DNA from: Rhodospirillales bacterium
Lineage (GTDB): Bacteria; Pseudomonadota; Alphaproteobacteria; Rhodospirillales; WMHbin7
Assembly: GCA_016214125.1 (NCBI GenBank)
Contig: JACRPC010000030.1
Span: 124,001 to 188,000, forward strand
Length of the DNA stretch: 64,000 bases
Direction of reading: 5' to 3'
Below, one piece after another: positions 8,395-16,413 of the stretch. The position numbers and the translations under genes were made by a program. The notes beneath the pieces are model-generated. The model was not told the DNA's origin. It did not search any database and saw nothing but the letters and a program-made list of their open reading frames with translations. How positions within the stretch are numbered: position 1 is the first letter of the stretch; every line of letters begins with the position of its first letter.

Positions 8395-9543
8395 ATGACC
8401 AAGCCCTTGACCCTCACCCCCCAGGTCGCAACCGCCGCGCCCAGCGCGCTTCGGGCGGTGGATCGGGCCGTGGCGGAATTGCGCCGGGGCGGCCTGGCGC
8501 TTCTGGTGGCCGAGGATGGGGCCGCCGGTCTGGTGCTGGCGGCCGAGGCGGTGACGCCGGTCGCCCTGGCCCAGATGACCCAGATTGCCGGCGCTAGGCC
8601 CCTCTTGGCGATCACCGGGCGGCGCGCCGCCGTGCTGGGGCTTTTGCCCAGGGGCGACGATCCGGCGGTGACCCTGACGTTAAGCGAGGCGATCGACGCC
8701 GCCCAGATTCACGCCCTGGCCGATCCCCAGGAAACCGCCCAGGCCGATCCGGCCTTCGCCAAGGCGGCCATCGCGGTGGCCGAGGCGCGCTGCTGCGCCG
8801 GCGCCGCCGTGCAATTGGCCAAGCTGGCCCGCCTGCTTCCCGCCGCCCTGATGGCGCCCTTGGCGCCGGGGCGCGATCTGGCCGGCTTTGCCGCCCGCCA
8901 CGATCTGTTGCTGGTGGCGGTGGCCGACATCCTGGCCTATCCCGAGCATTCGGCGAAAAGCCTTCGGGCGGTGAGCGAGGCGCGCGTCCCGCTCGACCAG
9001 GCCTTCGAGACCCGAGTGATCGCCTTTCGCCCCGGCGATGGCGGCATCGAGCATCTGGCGATCGTCATCGGCGAGCCCGACGGCGACAAGCCGGTGCTGG
9101 TGCGGCTGCATTCCGAATGCTTCACCGGCGATCTTCTGGGCAGCCTGCGCTGCGATTGCGGCGATCAGCTTAGGGGCGCCATCGGCGAGATCGCCAAGGA
9201 AGGTTCGGGCGTGCTGCTCTATCTGGCGCAGGAAGGGCGCGGCATCGGGCTGGTCAACAAGCTGCGCACCTACCAGCTCCAAGACGACGGATTCGATACG
9301 CTGGACGCCAACGGCCAACTGGGCTTCGACGACGACGAGCGCGTCTATTCGCCGGCCGCCGAAATGCTGCGCCAATTGGGCATCGGCCGGGTGCGGCTGC
9401 TCACCAACAACCCTTCGAAGGTCGAGGCGCTGGCCGGCCACGGCATCCAAGTGAGCGAGCGGGTGCCGCACGTCTTTCCCGCCAACGGCCACAACGAATT
9501 CTACCTGCGCACCAAGGCCACCAAGGGCGGGCATTTGTTTTAG
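8395..9543 (+). CDS. ribA: GTP cyclohydrolase II with degenerate RibB-like N-terminus
   Basis: 382 residues. The C-terminal ~190 residues are GTP cyclohydrolase II, the first step of riboflavin synthesis: zinc cysteines 242, 253 and 255 (C-x10-C-x-C around SLRCDCGDQL), then LAQEGRGIGLVNKL and the C-terminal LLTNNPSKVEALAGHGI. The N-terminal ~190 residues sit where a DHBP synthase (RibB) domain would be, but the acidic catalytic stretch of RibB (DREDEGD type) is not there, so this half is probably not catalytic. Start: ATG 8395 with AAGGTG upstream; a TTG at 8383 is less likely. A demethylase-like gene follows 15 bp later and is probably co-transcribed. Confidence 0.93.
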   Translation: MTKPLTLTPQVATAAPSALRAVDRAVAELRRGGLALLVAEDGAAGLVLAAEAVTPVALAQMTQIAGARPLLAITGRRAAVLGLLPRGDDPAVTLTLSEAIDAAQIHALADPQETAQADPAFAKAAIAVAEARCCAGAAVQLAKLARLLPAALMAPLAPGRDLAGFAARHDLLLVAVADILAYPEHSAKSLRAVSEARVPLDQAFETRVIAFRPGDGGIEHLAIVIGEPDGDKPVLVRLHSECFTGDLLGSLRCDCGDQLRGAIGEIAKEGSGVLLYLAQEGRGIGLVNKLRTYQLQDDGFDTLDANGQLGFDDDERVYSPAAEMLRQLGIGRVRLLTNNPSKVEALAGHGIQVSERVPHVFPANGHNEFYLRTKATKGGHLF

Positions 9544-9558
9544 GAAAGGGCGATCCCG

Positions 9559-10902
9559 ATGGGCAAGCCGGCCGAACCCCGCCTGTTGCGCCACACCCCG
9601 GAAATTCCTTTCGATCCCGACATCGGCACCTACACGATTTTTCCGGCGCGGGGCGGCAGCTACGAGCCCTACGAATACACCGGCTGGATCGACGAAAGCC
9701 TGTCTTGGAAGGAAACCTGCTACATCGGCGACTGGTCGCCCCTTAACAAATTCCAGGTCAAGGGCCCCCAGGCGCTCCACTTCTTCTCCGACGTTGCCGT
9801 CAACAGCCTTGCCAAGTTCGAGGTCGGCCAGGCCAAGCATCTCGTTTTGTGCAACGCCGACGGCAAAGTGGTCACCGAAGGCGTTTGCATGCGCTATGGC
9901 GCGGAGGAACTGGTCTACAGCGCCGGCACCATCCATTGGCCGGCCTTCCAGTTCGAGAGGGGCAATTATCGGGCCGAGGCGCGCTGGCTCGAGCGCGAGG
10001 AATTCATCATTCAGGTCCAAGGCCCAACCGCCCTGTTCGTGCTCGAGAAGGCGGCGGGCGAAAGCCTTCGCGACATCGGCTTCATGCGTTTCCGCAAGGG
10101 CCGGATCGCCGGGCGCGCGGTCACCATCTTGCGCCAGGGCATGTCGGGCGACATCGGGTTCGAACTGCACGGCCCAAGTGCCGACGCCCTGGCCACTCAC
10201 CAAGCGATCCTCGATGCGGGCCGGGAATTCGGCATCCGCCGGCTGGGCGGCCGAGCCAAGATGGTCAACCATGTCGAGGCCTGCTTCCCCACGCCCTCGG
10301 TCGATTTCATACCGGCGGTCTATGGCGAAGAGAATTATTTCGCCTGGATGCGGACCAAGTATCCGGGCTTCTCCGGGCGGCGAATGGCGACGGCGGGCAG
10401 CTTCGAATCCGACGACATCCGCGCCTATTATCGCAGTCCGGTCGAACTCGGCTGGATGAAGAATATCAAATTCGACCATGCCTTCATCGGCTCTGCCGCG
10501 CTGGAGGCCGAGGTCGCCCGGCCCAAGCGCGTCATGACCACCCTGGTCTGGAATGCTGAAGACGTCATCGATGTCTACGCTTCGCTCTTTCAGGGCGGCG
10601 CGCCCTTCGACTACATGGAGATGCCGCGCGCCCTTCTCAACCGCATGGAGGCCGATCAGGTGATGAAGGATGGTCGGCTGGTGGGGGTGTCGACTTCGCG
10701 CTGCTACAGCCATTTCTTCCGCCAAATGCTGTCGCTGTGTACGCTCGATGTCGGCAGCGCGGCGCTCGGCACCGAGGTCGCGGTCGTCTGGGGTAGGCCG
10801 GGCGGGCCGCAAAAAACCATCCGCGCCACCGTGGCGCCCGCTCCCTACAAGTCCGATCGGCGCCGGACCGATCTTTCCGCCTTGCCGCCCTATCGCGGGT
10901 GA
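9559..10902 (+). CDS. GcvT-family folate-dependent methyltransferase (LigM/DesA-like)
   Basis: 447 residues. It has the aminomethyltransferase (GcvT) fold seen in sequence as FQVKGPQALHFFSDVAVN near residue 73, then RQGMSGDIGFELHG, and a C-terminal beta-barrel. The closest type I recognise is the tetrahydrofolate-dependent O-demethylase group (LigM, DesA), which moves a methyl group from vanillate or syringate to folate. A related choline or DMSP-type demethylase (DmdA-like) is possible. The start is ATG 9559, with AGGAAAGG upstream. There are no other aromatic-degradation genes in the window; the only neighbour on the strand is ribA. Family call good; substrate unknown. Confidence 0.75.
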   Translation: MGKPAEPRLLRHTPEIPFDPDIGTYTIFPARGGSYEPYEYTGWIDESLSWKETCYIGDWSPLNKFQVKGPQALHFFSDVAVNSLAKFEVGQAKHLVLCNADGKVVTEGVCMRYGAEELVYSAGTIHWPAFQFERGNYRAEARWLEREEFIIQVQGPTALFVLEKAAGESLRDIGFMRFRKGRIAGRAVTILRQGMSGDIGFELHGPSADALATHQAILDAGREFGIRRLGGRAKMVNHVEACFPTPSVDFIPAVYGEENYFAWMRTKYPGFSGRRMATAGSFESDDIRAYYRSPVELGWMKNIKFDHAFIGSAALEAEVARPKRVMTTLVWNAEDVIDVYASLFQGGAPFDYMEMPRALLNRMEADQVMKDGRLVGVSTSRCYSHFFRQMLSLCTLDVGSAALGTEVAVVWGRPGGPQKTIRATVAPAPYKSDRRRTDLSALPPYRG

Positions 10903-11159
10903 AAGGCGGTCCTTGCGCGCGTTGGGTCCTTGGCGCTCCGAGAGCGGCCGCCATGATTACGGTCTCGTTCGAGAGGTGCACTCAAGGGCGGGCATCAGTT
11001 ATAGGCCTGGCCGGCCAAGTCTCGCAGGCCAACACGGCCCGGGCCGACGGGCTCCCGGGCGATCATCCTTGCAAATTAAAAACGCCGTTTTCGATTTGCG
11101 GGGATCATGAGGGGTTAAACACGGCCGAAGCGTGACGCCACGCCCTCACGCCCCCTTTC

Positions 11160-11249
11160 CGTCATCGCCGGGCTTGACCCGGCGATCCATGTCTAGCCGA
11201 CGGCGGACGAGAAAGACGTGGATGCCCGGACCAAGTCCGGGCATGACGG
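11160..11249. repeat. Composite double-hairpin intergenic repeat
   Basis: Two hairpins face each other. The first has 9-bp arms ATCGCCGGG and CCCGGCGAT around a 5-nt loop; the second has 8-bp arms TGCCCGGA and TCCGGGCA. The outer parts are also inverted copies (CGTCAT at the left, ATGACG at the right). I recognise this as the common alphaproteobacterial intergenic repeat built on a TCATCGCCGGGCTTGACCC-like core. It may act in mRNA ends or be a non-autonomous mobile element. Confidence 0.8.
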
Positions 11250-11410
11250 CAATGGGAGGCGGATAGACGCCGCGCTCTGCAGCCGCGCCCTTCCCCGCGC
11301 TCGCCGCGCGCTCCGCGTTTCGCCCTTTTCGTCACCCCACCTTCACCGCCGCCCAGGCCGGGCAACCCCCCTTAAGTTGCCAATAACAACCAAACGAAAG
11401 AAAATTTGCC

Positions 11411-11440
11411 TTGACAGCCCCGCCAAATAACGGGAACAAT
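11411..11440 (+). promoter_or_regulatory. Sigma70-like promoter candidate
   Basis: A perfect TTGACA (11411-11416) is followed after 18 bp by AACAAT (11435-11440, 4 of 6 to TATAAT), in locally AT-rich DNA. A start site about 7-9 bp after the -10 box would fall at or just before the ATG at 11449. No experiment supports it. Confidence 0.35.
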
Positions 11441-11448
11441 ACGCTAAC

Positions 11449-11637
11449 ATGCCAGGCCAAGCGGCTTGGGGCGGCTGTAAGACAACCGAAGAAGCCAATT
11501 TTTTCAACGGCATCAAGCTATTGGCCCAATATCGGCACCGCCACCTGCGAACGAATCGCAAAATGACAGAAATCAGTCAATTCTTTCAAGGCGCTACCAA
11601 TAAAAATACTAAAAGATTGCGCCGATTTCGGGGGTAA
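11449..11637 (+). CDS. Possible small basic protein, 62 residues
   Basis: An open frame in an AT-rich pocket just after a TTGACA promoter candidate. There is no Shine-Dalgarno site before the ATG, so it would need leaderless translation. The protein is basic at the C-terminus (RTNRKM, then TKRLRRFRG) and has no signal peptide, membrane segment or motif I know. Base composition differs from flanking genes. It could equally be a non-coding transcript, or chance. Not recognised. Confidence 0.2.
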   Translation: MPGQAAWGGCKTTEEANFFNGIKLLAQYRHRHLRTNRKMTEISQFFQGATNKNTKRLRRFRG

Positions 11638-11672
11638 ATCGAGCCAGATCAACGACTTAGTTGAGTCAAAGC

Positions 11673-11747
11673 GGCGCCAATCGAGCTATATCCGGTCTCA
11701 AACCGGTGCCAATCGGGCGCAAATCGGCGCGAAGCGGGCGCAAAGCT
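11673..11747. repeat. Degenerate ~10-bp direct repeats
   Basis: Variants of one unit occur close together on the plus strand: GCGCCAATCG (11673), GTGCCAATCG (about 11706), GCGCAAATCG (11717), GCGCGAAGCG (11727), GCGCAAAGCT (11738). The last three are nearly in tandem. A small hairpin, CCGGT/ACCGG, lies between the first two. Role unknown. Confidence 0.45.
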
Positions 11748-11824
11748 GGCTAAGATCGGCGTCCATCGGCCGCAAGCGGGGCAGGGGGTGGGCGGCGCCC
11801 GAAGGCGGGCGACAGGCTCGGGCC

Positions 11825-12490
11825 TCAGTTCCCCAAGGGCATCTTCAACTCGCCCGCCTTAGGATCGGCGAATTCGAACAGCTTGCCGTCGAGCGCGATG
11901 CCCGGCTGGGCGTCGAACAGCGAGACGGTGGTGATCTGGCCCTGCGGGTCCTTCACCTTCCACTGCCGAAGCTGGAAGGGCTGCTGGGTGAAGACCAGGG
12001 TGATCTCGCCCGCCGCCGCATCCTCGGTCTGCACCAGCGACACGGCGGTCAGCCCGGCCTTGCGCTCGACCCGGGTGACGGTGACGTCGCCGCCCTCCAG
12101 CACCAGATTGCGCCGCACCAGAATGCCGGCCGGGGTAGAATTGAGCAGCACATAGCTCGTCTGCTTCAATTCGCTGTCGTGATAGACCAGCCAAGTGCCG
12201 GTGGCGACCACCAGGATCGGCACCGGTGGATCGTATTGCAGCCTAAGCTTGCCCGGCCGCGAGAGGTACAGATCGCCCTCGCTGGTGGCGCCCGAGGGCG
12301 CGACCTGCAGGAAGCGCCCCTTCAGGGTGCCGATCTCGTTGAGATAGCCCTCGACCCGGCCCAGCTCCTGGCGATCGTCGGCCGACAGCTTGGCCGGAAC
12401 CGGCTTGGCAAAGGCGGGCGGGGCGAAGACGGCAAAAGCGGAAGCCAGCGCCAGAAGGGCGGCGAGGAGAGGGGGGGCAAGGCGACGCAT
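11825..12490 (-). CDS. lolA: Outer-membrane lipoprotein carrier protein LolA
   Basis: 221 residues with a signal peptide (MRRLAPPLLAALLALA, cleavage about APPAFA-KP). The mature part matches LolA: an early GTLKGRFLQVAPSG, YLSRPGKLRLQYDPP, TGTWLVYHDSELKQ, and a C-terminal beta-strand series. LolA carries lipoproteins through the periplasm from the LolCDE exporter to the outer membrane. It is 11 bp downstream of ftsK, the frequent ftsK-lolA order in alphaproteobacteria, and probably the last gene of an aminotransferase-ftsK-lolA operon. Length is close to the family's usual ~200. Confidence 0.92.
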   Translation of the reverse strand: MRRLAPPLLAALLALASAFAVFAPPAFAKPVPAKLSADDRQELGRVEGYLNEIGTLKGRFLQVAPSGATSEGDLYLSRPGKLRLQYDPPVPILVVATGTWLVYHDSELKQTSYVLLNSTPAGILVRRNLVLEGGDVTVTRVERKAGLTAVSLVQTEDAAAGEITLVFTQQPFQLRQWKVKDPQGQITTVSLFDAQPGIALDGKLFEFADPKAGELKMPLGN

Positions 12491-12501
12491 GCCGCCTTGT
12501 A

Positions 12502-14871
12502 TCACTCCAGCGCGCTGCGGATCAACACTTCCCGCTTGCCGACATGGTTGGCGGCGCCAACCACGCCGCGCTCTTCCATGATGTCGACGATGCGCGCCGC
12601 GCGGTTGTAGCCGATCTGCAGATGGCGCTGGATGAAGCTGGTCGAGGCCTTGCGCTCGCGCAGCACCAGGGCCAGGGCCTGCTGGTAAAGGGGATCGGAC
12701 TCGTCGGCGCCGTCGCCCAAGGCCGGTTCCTCCTCCTCGTCGACGGTGACCTCCTCGAGATAGACCGGCTCGCCCTGGGCGCGCAGATGATCGGCGACCA
12801 TCTCCACCTCGCGGTCGCTGGCAAAGGGTCCGTGGACGCGCTGGATACGCCCACCCGCCGCCATGTAGAGCATGTCGCCCTGGCCCAAAAGCTGCTCGGC
12901 GCCCTGTTCGTTCAAGATGGTGCGGCTGTCGATGCGCGACGTCACCTGGAAGCTGATGCGGGTGGGGAAGTTGGCCTTGATGGTGCCGGTGATGACATCG
13001 ACCGAGGGGCGTTGGGTCGCCATGATGAGATGGATGCCGGCGGCCCTGGCCATCTGCGCCAGGCGCTGGATGGCGGCCTCCACTTCCTTGCCGGCCACCA
13101 GCATCAGATCGGCCATCTCGTCGACGATGACGACGATGAAGGGCAGGGGCTCCAGCGTCAGGGGCTGCTCCTCGTAGATCGGCTTGCCGGTCTCGGGATC
13201 GAAGCCGGTCTGCACCGTGCGGGCCAGCTTCTCCTTTTTGGTCTTGGCCTCCTCGAGGCGCTGGTTGTAGCCGGCGATGTTGCGCACCCCCAATTGGCTC
13301 ATGGCGCGGTAGCGGTTCTCCATCTCGCGCACCGCCCATTTGAGCGCCACCACCGCCTTACGGGAATCGGTGACCACCGGCGAGAGCAGATGGGGAATGC
13401 CGTCATAGACCGACAGCTCCAGCATCTTGGGGTCGATCATGATGAAACGACATTGCTCGGGAGTAAGGCGGAAGACGAGCGAGAGGATCATCGCGTTGAC
13501 GCCCACCGACTTGCCCGAGCCGGTGGTGCCGGCGATCAACAGATGCGGCATGCGCGCCAGATCGACCAGCACCGGCGTGCCGCCGATGTCCTTGCCCAAG
13601 ACCAAGGTGAGCGGCGCCCCCGAGCGCTCGAAGGATTCGCTGGCGATCATCTCGCGCAGGAACACCGTCTCGCGCTTGGCGTTGGGCAGTTCGATGCCGA
13701 TGACGTTGCGCCCGGGCACCACGGCGATGCGCACGCTGATGGCGCTCATCGAGCGGGCGATGTCGTCGGCCAGACCGATCACCCGGCTGGTCTTGATGCC
13801 GGGCGCCGGTTCGAGTTCGTAAAGCGTGACCACCGGGCCGGGGCGGACCTTGACGATCCGACCCTCGACCCCGAAATCGGCCAGCACCGATTCCAACAGC
13901 CGGGCGTTCTGGGCCAGCGCGTCCTCGTTGGCGGCCTGCACCCGGTCCTCGCGGCCGGGCTGGGCGAGCAGCGACAAGGGCGGCAGGCGGAAGGCGGTGC
14001 TCTTCTTGCCCCTGGCCGCCAGATCGAGCGCGCCTTGGCGCGGGCTCCGGGGCTTGCGCGAAGGCGCCGCCTCGACCAGGCCGGGGTCTTGGCTGGGTTC
14101 GCTCAAGGCGGGCTCGCTGGGCGGGTGGGGGGCCGGGCCGTCGAACAGCCGGGGCTCCATCCGGCCGGGCCGGGGCGCGAGGAAGGCGCCGGCGCCCGCC
14201 GCCATGCCCCCCATCCGCCGTCCGGTCCAGGCTCCGGCGCGGCCGACCATGGCGCCCATGGCGAACAGCCGCGCCGCCGCCGCCTGCCAGTCGCGCCAGG
14301 GGATGTCGAGCGACAGGGCCAGCGCCAAGAGGGCCAACAGGGCCGCCGGCCCACCCAAAACGATATCGATGATCCGGGTCGGCAGGCCCAGGAACCAGGG
14401 CAGCGCCACCTCTTCCAGGCGGGTCAGGGCCAGCTTGCCCAGGAATCCGCCCAGACCGGCCTCCCAGCCGCCAGGCGCGGGCAGAAGCGCCAGGGGCAGG
14501 GTGGCGACAAGGGTGGCGAAGGCCAGAAGAAGTACGCGCAGCAGCGCCCGCCCGGGCGGCCGAAGGACCAGAAGCCTTAGGCCCCACAGCGCCGGCACCG
14601 CCACCAAAAGGGCCGAGGCGATGCCCAGCGTCTGAAGAAGAAGATCGGCCAGGATGGCGCCCGGCCGGCCCAGCGCGTTGCGCACCGGCCCGTCGGTCAC
14701 CGTGTTGAGCGAGGGATCGTCGGGCGCGAAGCTCGACAGCGCCCAACCCAGACCGATCGCCGCGGCCAGGATCGCCAATCCGCAAAGCTGGATCAGGCGC
14801 CGGCGCAGGAAATCGGCGGTGCCGCTGGGCAGGAAGGCGTCGGGACGCGACAAGGCGGGGTGGGTGGCCAT
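12502..14871 (-). CDS. ftsK: DNA translocase FtsK
   Basis: 789 residues. The first ~200 carry about four membrane segments (the first [17 protein letters not shown]). A short Pro/Arg-rich linker follows, then the motor: Walker A GTTGSGKS at 448-455 (Lys454) and Walker [11 protein letters not shown] with Asp584-Glu585. The C-terminal gamma domain ([16 protein letters not shown]) would read polar KOPS sequences on DNA. FtsK sits at the septum, pumps DNA and helps resolve chromosome dimers at dif. The linker is short compared with the long one in E. coli. The ATG at 14871 has a GAGGAG site inside the end of the upstream aminotransferase gene, so the two are tightly coupled. Confidence 0.96.
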   Translation of the reverse strand: MATHPALSRPDAFLPSGTADFLRRRLIQLCGLAILAAAIGLGWALSSFAPDDPSLNTVTDGPVRNALGRPGAILADLLLQTLGIASALLVAVPALWGLRLLVLRPPGRALLRVLLLAFATLVATLPLALLPAPGGWEAGLGGFLGKLALTRLEEVALPWFLGLPTRIIDIVLGGPAALLALLALALSLDIPWRDWQAAAARLFAMGAMVGRAGAWTGRRMGGMAAGAGAFLAPRPGRMEPRLFDGPAPHPPSEPALSEPSQDPGLVEAAPSRKPRSPRQGALDLAARGKKSTAFRLPPLSLLAQPGREDRVQAANEDALAQNARLLESVLADFGVEGRIVKVRPGPVVTLYELEPAPGIKTSRVIGLADDIARSMSAISVRIAVVPGRNVIGIELPNAKRETVFLREMIASESFERSGAPLTLVLGKDIGGTPVLVDLARMPHLLIAGTTGSGKSVGVNAMILSLVFRLTPEQCRFIMIDPKMLELSVYDGIPHLLSPVVTDSRKAVVALKWAVREMENRYRAMSQLGVRNIAGYNQRLEEAKTKKEKLARTVQTGFDPETGKPIYEEQPLTLEPLPFIVVIVDEMADLMLVAGKEVEAAIQRLAQMARAAGIHLIMATQRPSVDVITGTIKANFPTRISFQVTSRIDSRTILNEQGAEQLLGQGDMLYMAAGGRIQRVHGPFASDREVEMVADHLRAQGEPVYLEEVTVDEEEEPALGDGADESDPLYQQALALVLRERKASTSFIQRHLQIGYNRAARIVDIMEERGVVGAANHVGKREVLIRSALE

Positions 14872-14872
14872 C

Positions 14873-16060
14873 TCAGTAGCCCTCCTCAAGCGTGCGCGCC
14901 AGACGCTCGAGCGCGCCGGCGACGGTGTCGGGATCGTGCACCAGGGCAACGCGAATGCGCCCCTGGCCGGGATTGACGCCCTGCTCGTCGGGGCGGGCGA
15001 GATAGGCGCCGGGCAGAACGCGGATGCCCGCCTTTTGCCACAGCGCCTTGGTGGCGGCCTCGCCGTCGCCGACATCGAGCCACAGGAAGAAGCCGCCCGG
15101 CGGGCGGGCGAAGCCGAAGCGGTTGCCCAGGAATCGTTCCGCCAGATCGAATTTGGCGCGGTAGAGAACGCGGTTGGCGACCACATGCGCCTCGTCGCCC
15201 CAAAGCGCGATCGAAGCTTCCAGAATGGGCAGCGGCAGCACGGCGCCGCCATAGGAACGCAGGCGGGTGAAGGCGGCGATCAGCTCGGGATCGCCCACCA
15301 CGAAGCCCGAGCGCAGGCCGGGCACGCTCGAGCGCTTGGACAGCGAGTTGAACACCAGAAGATTCTTCAAGCCGCTGCCCAGACGCCTCGCCGCCTCAAG
15401 CCCGCCCGGCGGCGGCTCGCGGTCGTAGATTTCGCCATAGCATTCGTCGAGGGCCAGCGTGAAACCGAAGCGCCGGGCCAAGGCGAGGTTGCGGGTGAGC
15501 AGATCGAGATTGGCGACCCCACCTTGCGGATTGGCGGGCGAGCAGAGATAGGCCAGGGCCACCCGCGCCAGCAGGGCATCGGGCAGGCGGGTGTAATCGG
15601 GCGGGCCCATGCGGGCGTCGACGAACTGCACCTCGGCCCCGGCGATCAGGCCGGCGCCGGAATAGACCTGATAGAAGGGGTTGGGCACCAGCACGATGGG
15701 CTTCTGGCCGTCGATCGAGTCGGGCACGCAGAGCGTCGCCGCCATGTAGAGCGCCTCGCGGGTGCCGGCCACCGGAAGGATATGACGGTCGGGCGCCAGA
15801 TAATCGGCGGGCAGGGCGTAGCGGCGCCCCAGCCAGGCGGCCACGGCGGCGCGGAATTCTGGCGTGCCCGCCACCGGCGGATATTTGCCCCAAAGCGCCG
15901 GCGACCGCGCCAGGGCCTCGGCCAGCAGCGCCGGGGGCGCGTGCTGGGGCTCGCCGATCGACATGACGATGGGCGGGCCGCCCGGCCGCAATCCCTCCAA
16001 CAACGCCGTGAGGCGCTGGAACGGATAGTCCGTCAAAGCGTCGAGCCGATTGTTGCGCAT
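14873..16060 (-). CDS. Class I/II aminotransferase, DapC-like
   Basis: 395 residues, a fold-type I PLP enzyme. Visible motifs: [10 protein letters not shown] near the start, [12 protein letters not shown], the SPANPQG turn, [10 protein letters not shown], and the PLP lysine Lys242 in [16 protein letters not shown]. The sequence resembles the alphaproteobacterial group annotated as N-succinyl-diaminopimelate aminotransferase (DapC), a lysine/peptidoglycan enzyme; another keto-acid aminotransferase is possible. It is the first gene of the ftsK-lolA run. Its 5' side contains a structured stretch with an intrinsic terminator on the same strand (16117-16290), which may attenuate this operon. Confidence 0.85.
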   Translation of the reverse strand: MRNNRLDALTDYPFQRLTALLEGLRPGGPPIVMSIGEPQHAPPALLAEALARSPALWGKYPPVAGTPEFRAAVAAWLGRRYALPADYLAPDRHILPVAGTREALYMAATLCVPDSIDGQKPIVLVPNPFYQVYSGAGLIAGAEVQFVDARMGPPDYTRLPDALLARVALAYLCSPANPQGGVANLDLLTRNLALARRFGFTLALDECYGEIYDREPPPGGLEAARRLGSGLKNLLVFNSLSKRSSVPGLRSGFVVGDPELIAAFTRLRSYGGAVLPLPILEASIALWGDEAHVVANRVLYRAKFDLAERFLGNRFGFARPPGGFFLWLDVGDGEAATKALWQKAGIRVLPGAYLARPDEQGVNPGQGRIRVALVHDPDTVAGALERLARTLEEGY

Positions 16061-16116
16061 GTCCGTTCACCCTCTGTAGCCGATAAAGGGTTAACAACCA
16101 GCAAATTTCGGCCGCG

Positions 16117-16148
16117 AAAAAAGGAGCCCGGCAGGGTCTGCCGGGCTC
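16117..16148 (-). terminator. Strong intrinsic terminator on the minus strand
   Basis: A perfect 11-bp inverted repeat, GAGCCCGGCAG (16124-16134) with CTGCCGGGCTC (16138-16148), has a 3-nt loop. On the minus strand it is followed after one base by TTTTTT (16122-16117). No minus-strand gene ends here; the next minus-strand gene starts 57 bp downstream. It therefore serves either a small RNA or a premature-termination (attenuation) event. Confidence 0.75.
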
Positions 16149-16290
16149 AAGTCCAGGGAGGATAAGATGCACGAAGCGATCGGCCTGAAGGCGGGTCCGA
16201 GAACCCGATCGCCCTTCCGAGGGATCACTTGCCAGGGAAGGAAGGGCGGGCCGATCCGGGCCAAGGGATCAAACAGGGGAAAGACCCCTT
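16117..16290 (-). ncRNA. Candidate structured leader or small RNA
   Basis: Read on the minus strand, this gap holds a series of possible stems. AGGGG/CCCCT (16275-16279 with 16285-16289). GGAAGGGC/GCCCTTCC (16240-16247 with 16211-16218). GCGATCGG/CCGATCGC (16176-16183 with 16205-16212). Last comes a strong terminator at 16124-16148. The two middle stems share bases 16211-16212, so they exclude each other, as in switches. It could be the 5' leader of the aminotransferase gene (start 16060) or a separate small RNA. It matches no RNA family that I recognise; a short frame, MAIGQRGLSPV, lies at its start. Confidence 0.35.
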
Positions 16291-16413
16291 TGCCCGATTG
16301 CCATTAGACCAAAGACAAGTGAAAGAATGATTAACGGCGATTGCCGATGCTCCGAAGCCCGCCTTGTGCTAGGACTGAGGCCAAGCAAGAAAACCGACGG
16401 GGAGGATCGAGGC

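Larger units (their letters stand above)
10903..11824 (+). other. Long gap between convergent genes with repeats and an AT-rich pocket
   Basis: About 920 bp between the ends of two convergent genes, much longer than other convergent gaps here (3-75 bp). From the left: about 250 bp with no convincing gene (a weak 60-codon frame starts at 10953), a composite hairpin repeat at 11160-11249, a GC-rich stretch, then an AT-rich pocket at about 11375-11640 with a sigma70-like promoter and a 62-codon frame, then a run of degenerate 10-bp units at 11673-11747. Confidence 0.7.

Noticed and set aside
10953-11135. 60-codon frame after the LigM-like gene
   Set aside because: No ribosome site and no motif; composition is like untranslated GC-rich spacer.
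11434-11448. LexA-type box GAAC-N7-TAAC near the small ORF
   Set aside because: One of eight key bases differs from the alphaproteobacterial GTTC-N7-GTTC pattern, and chance occurrence is high.
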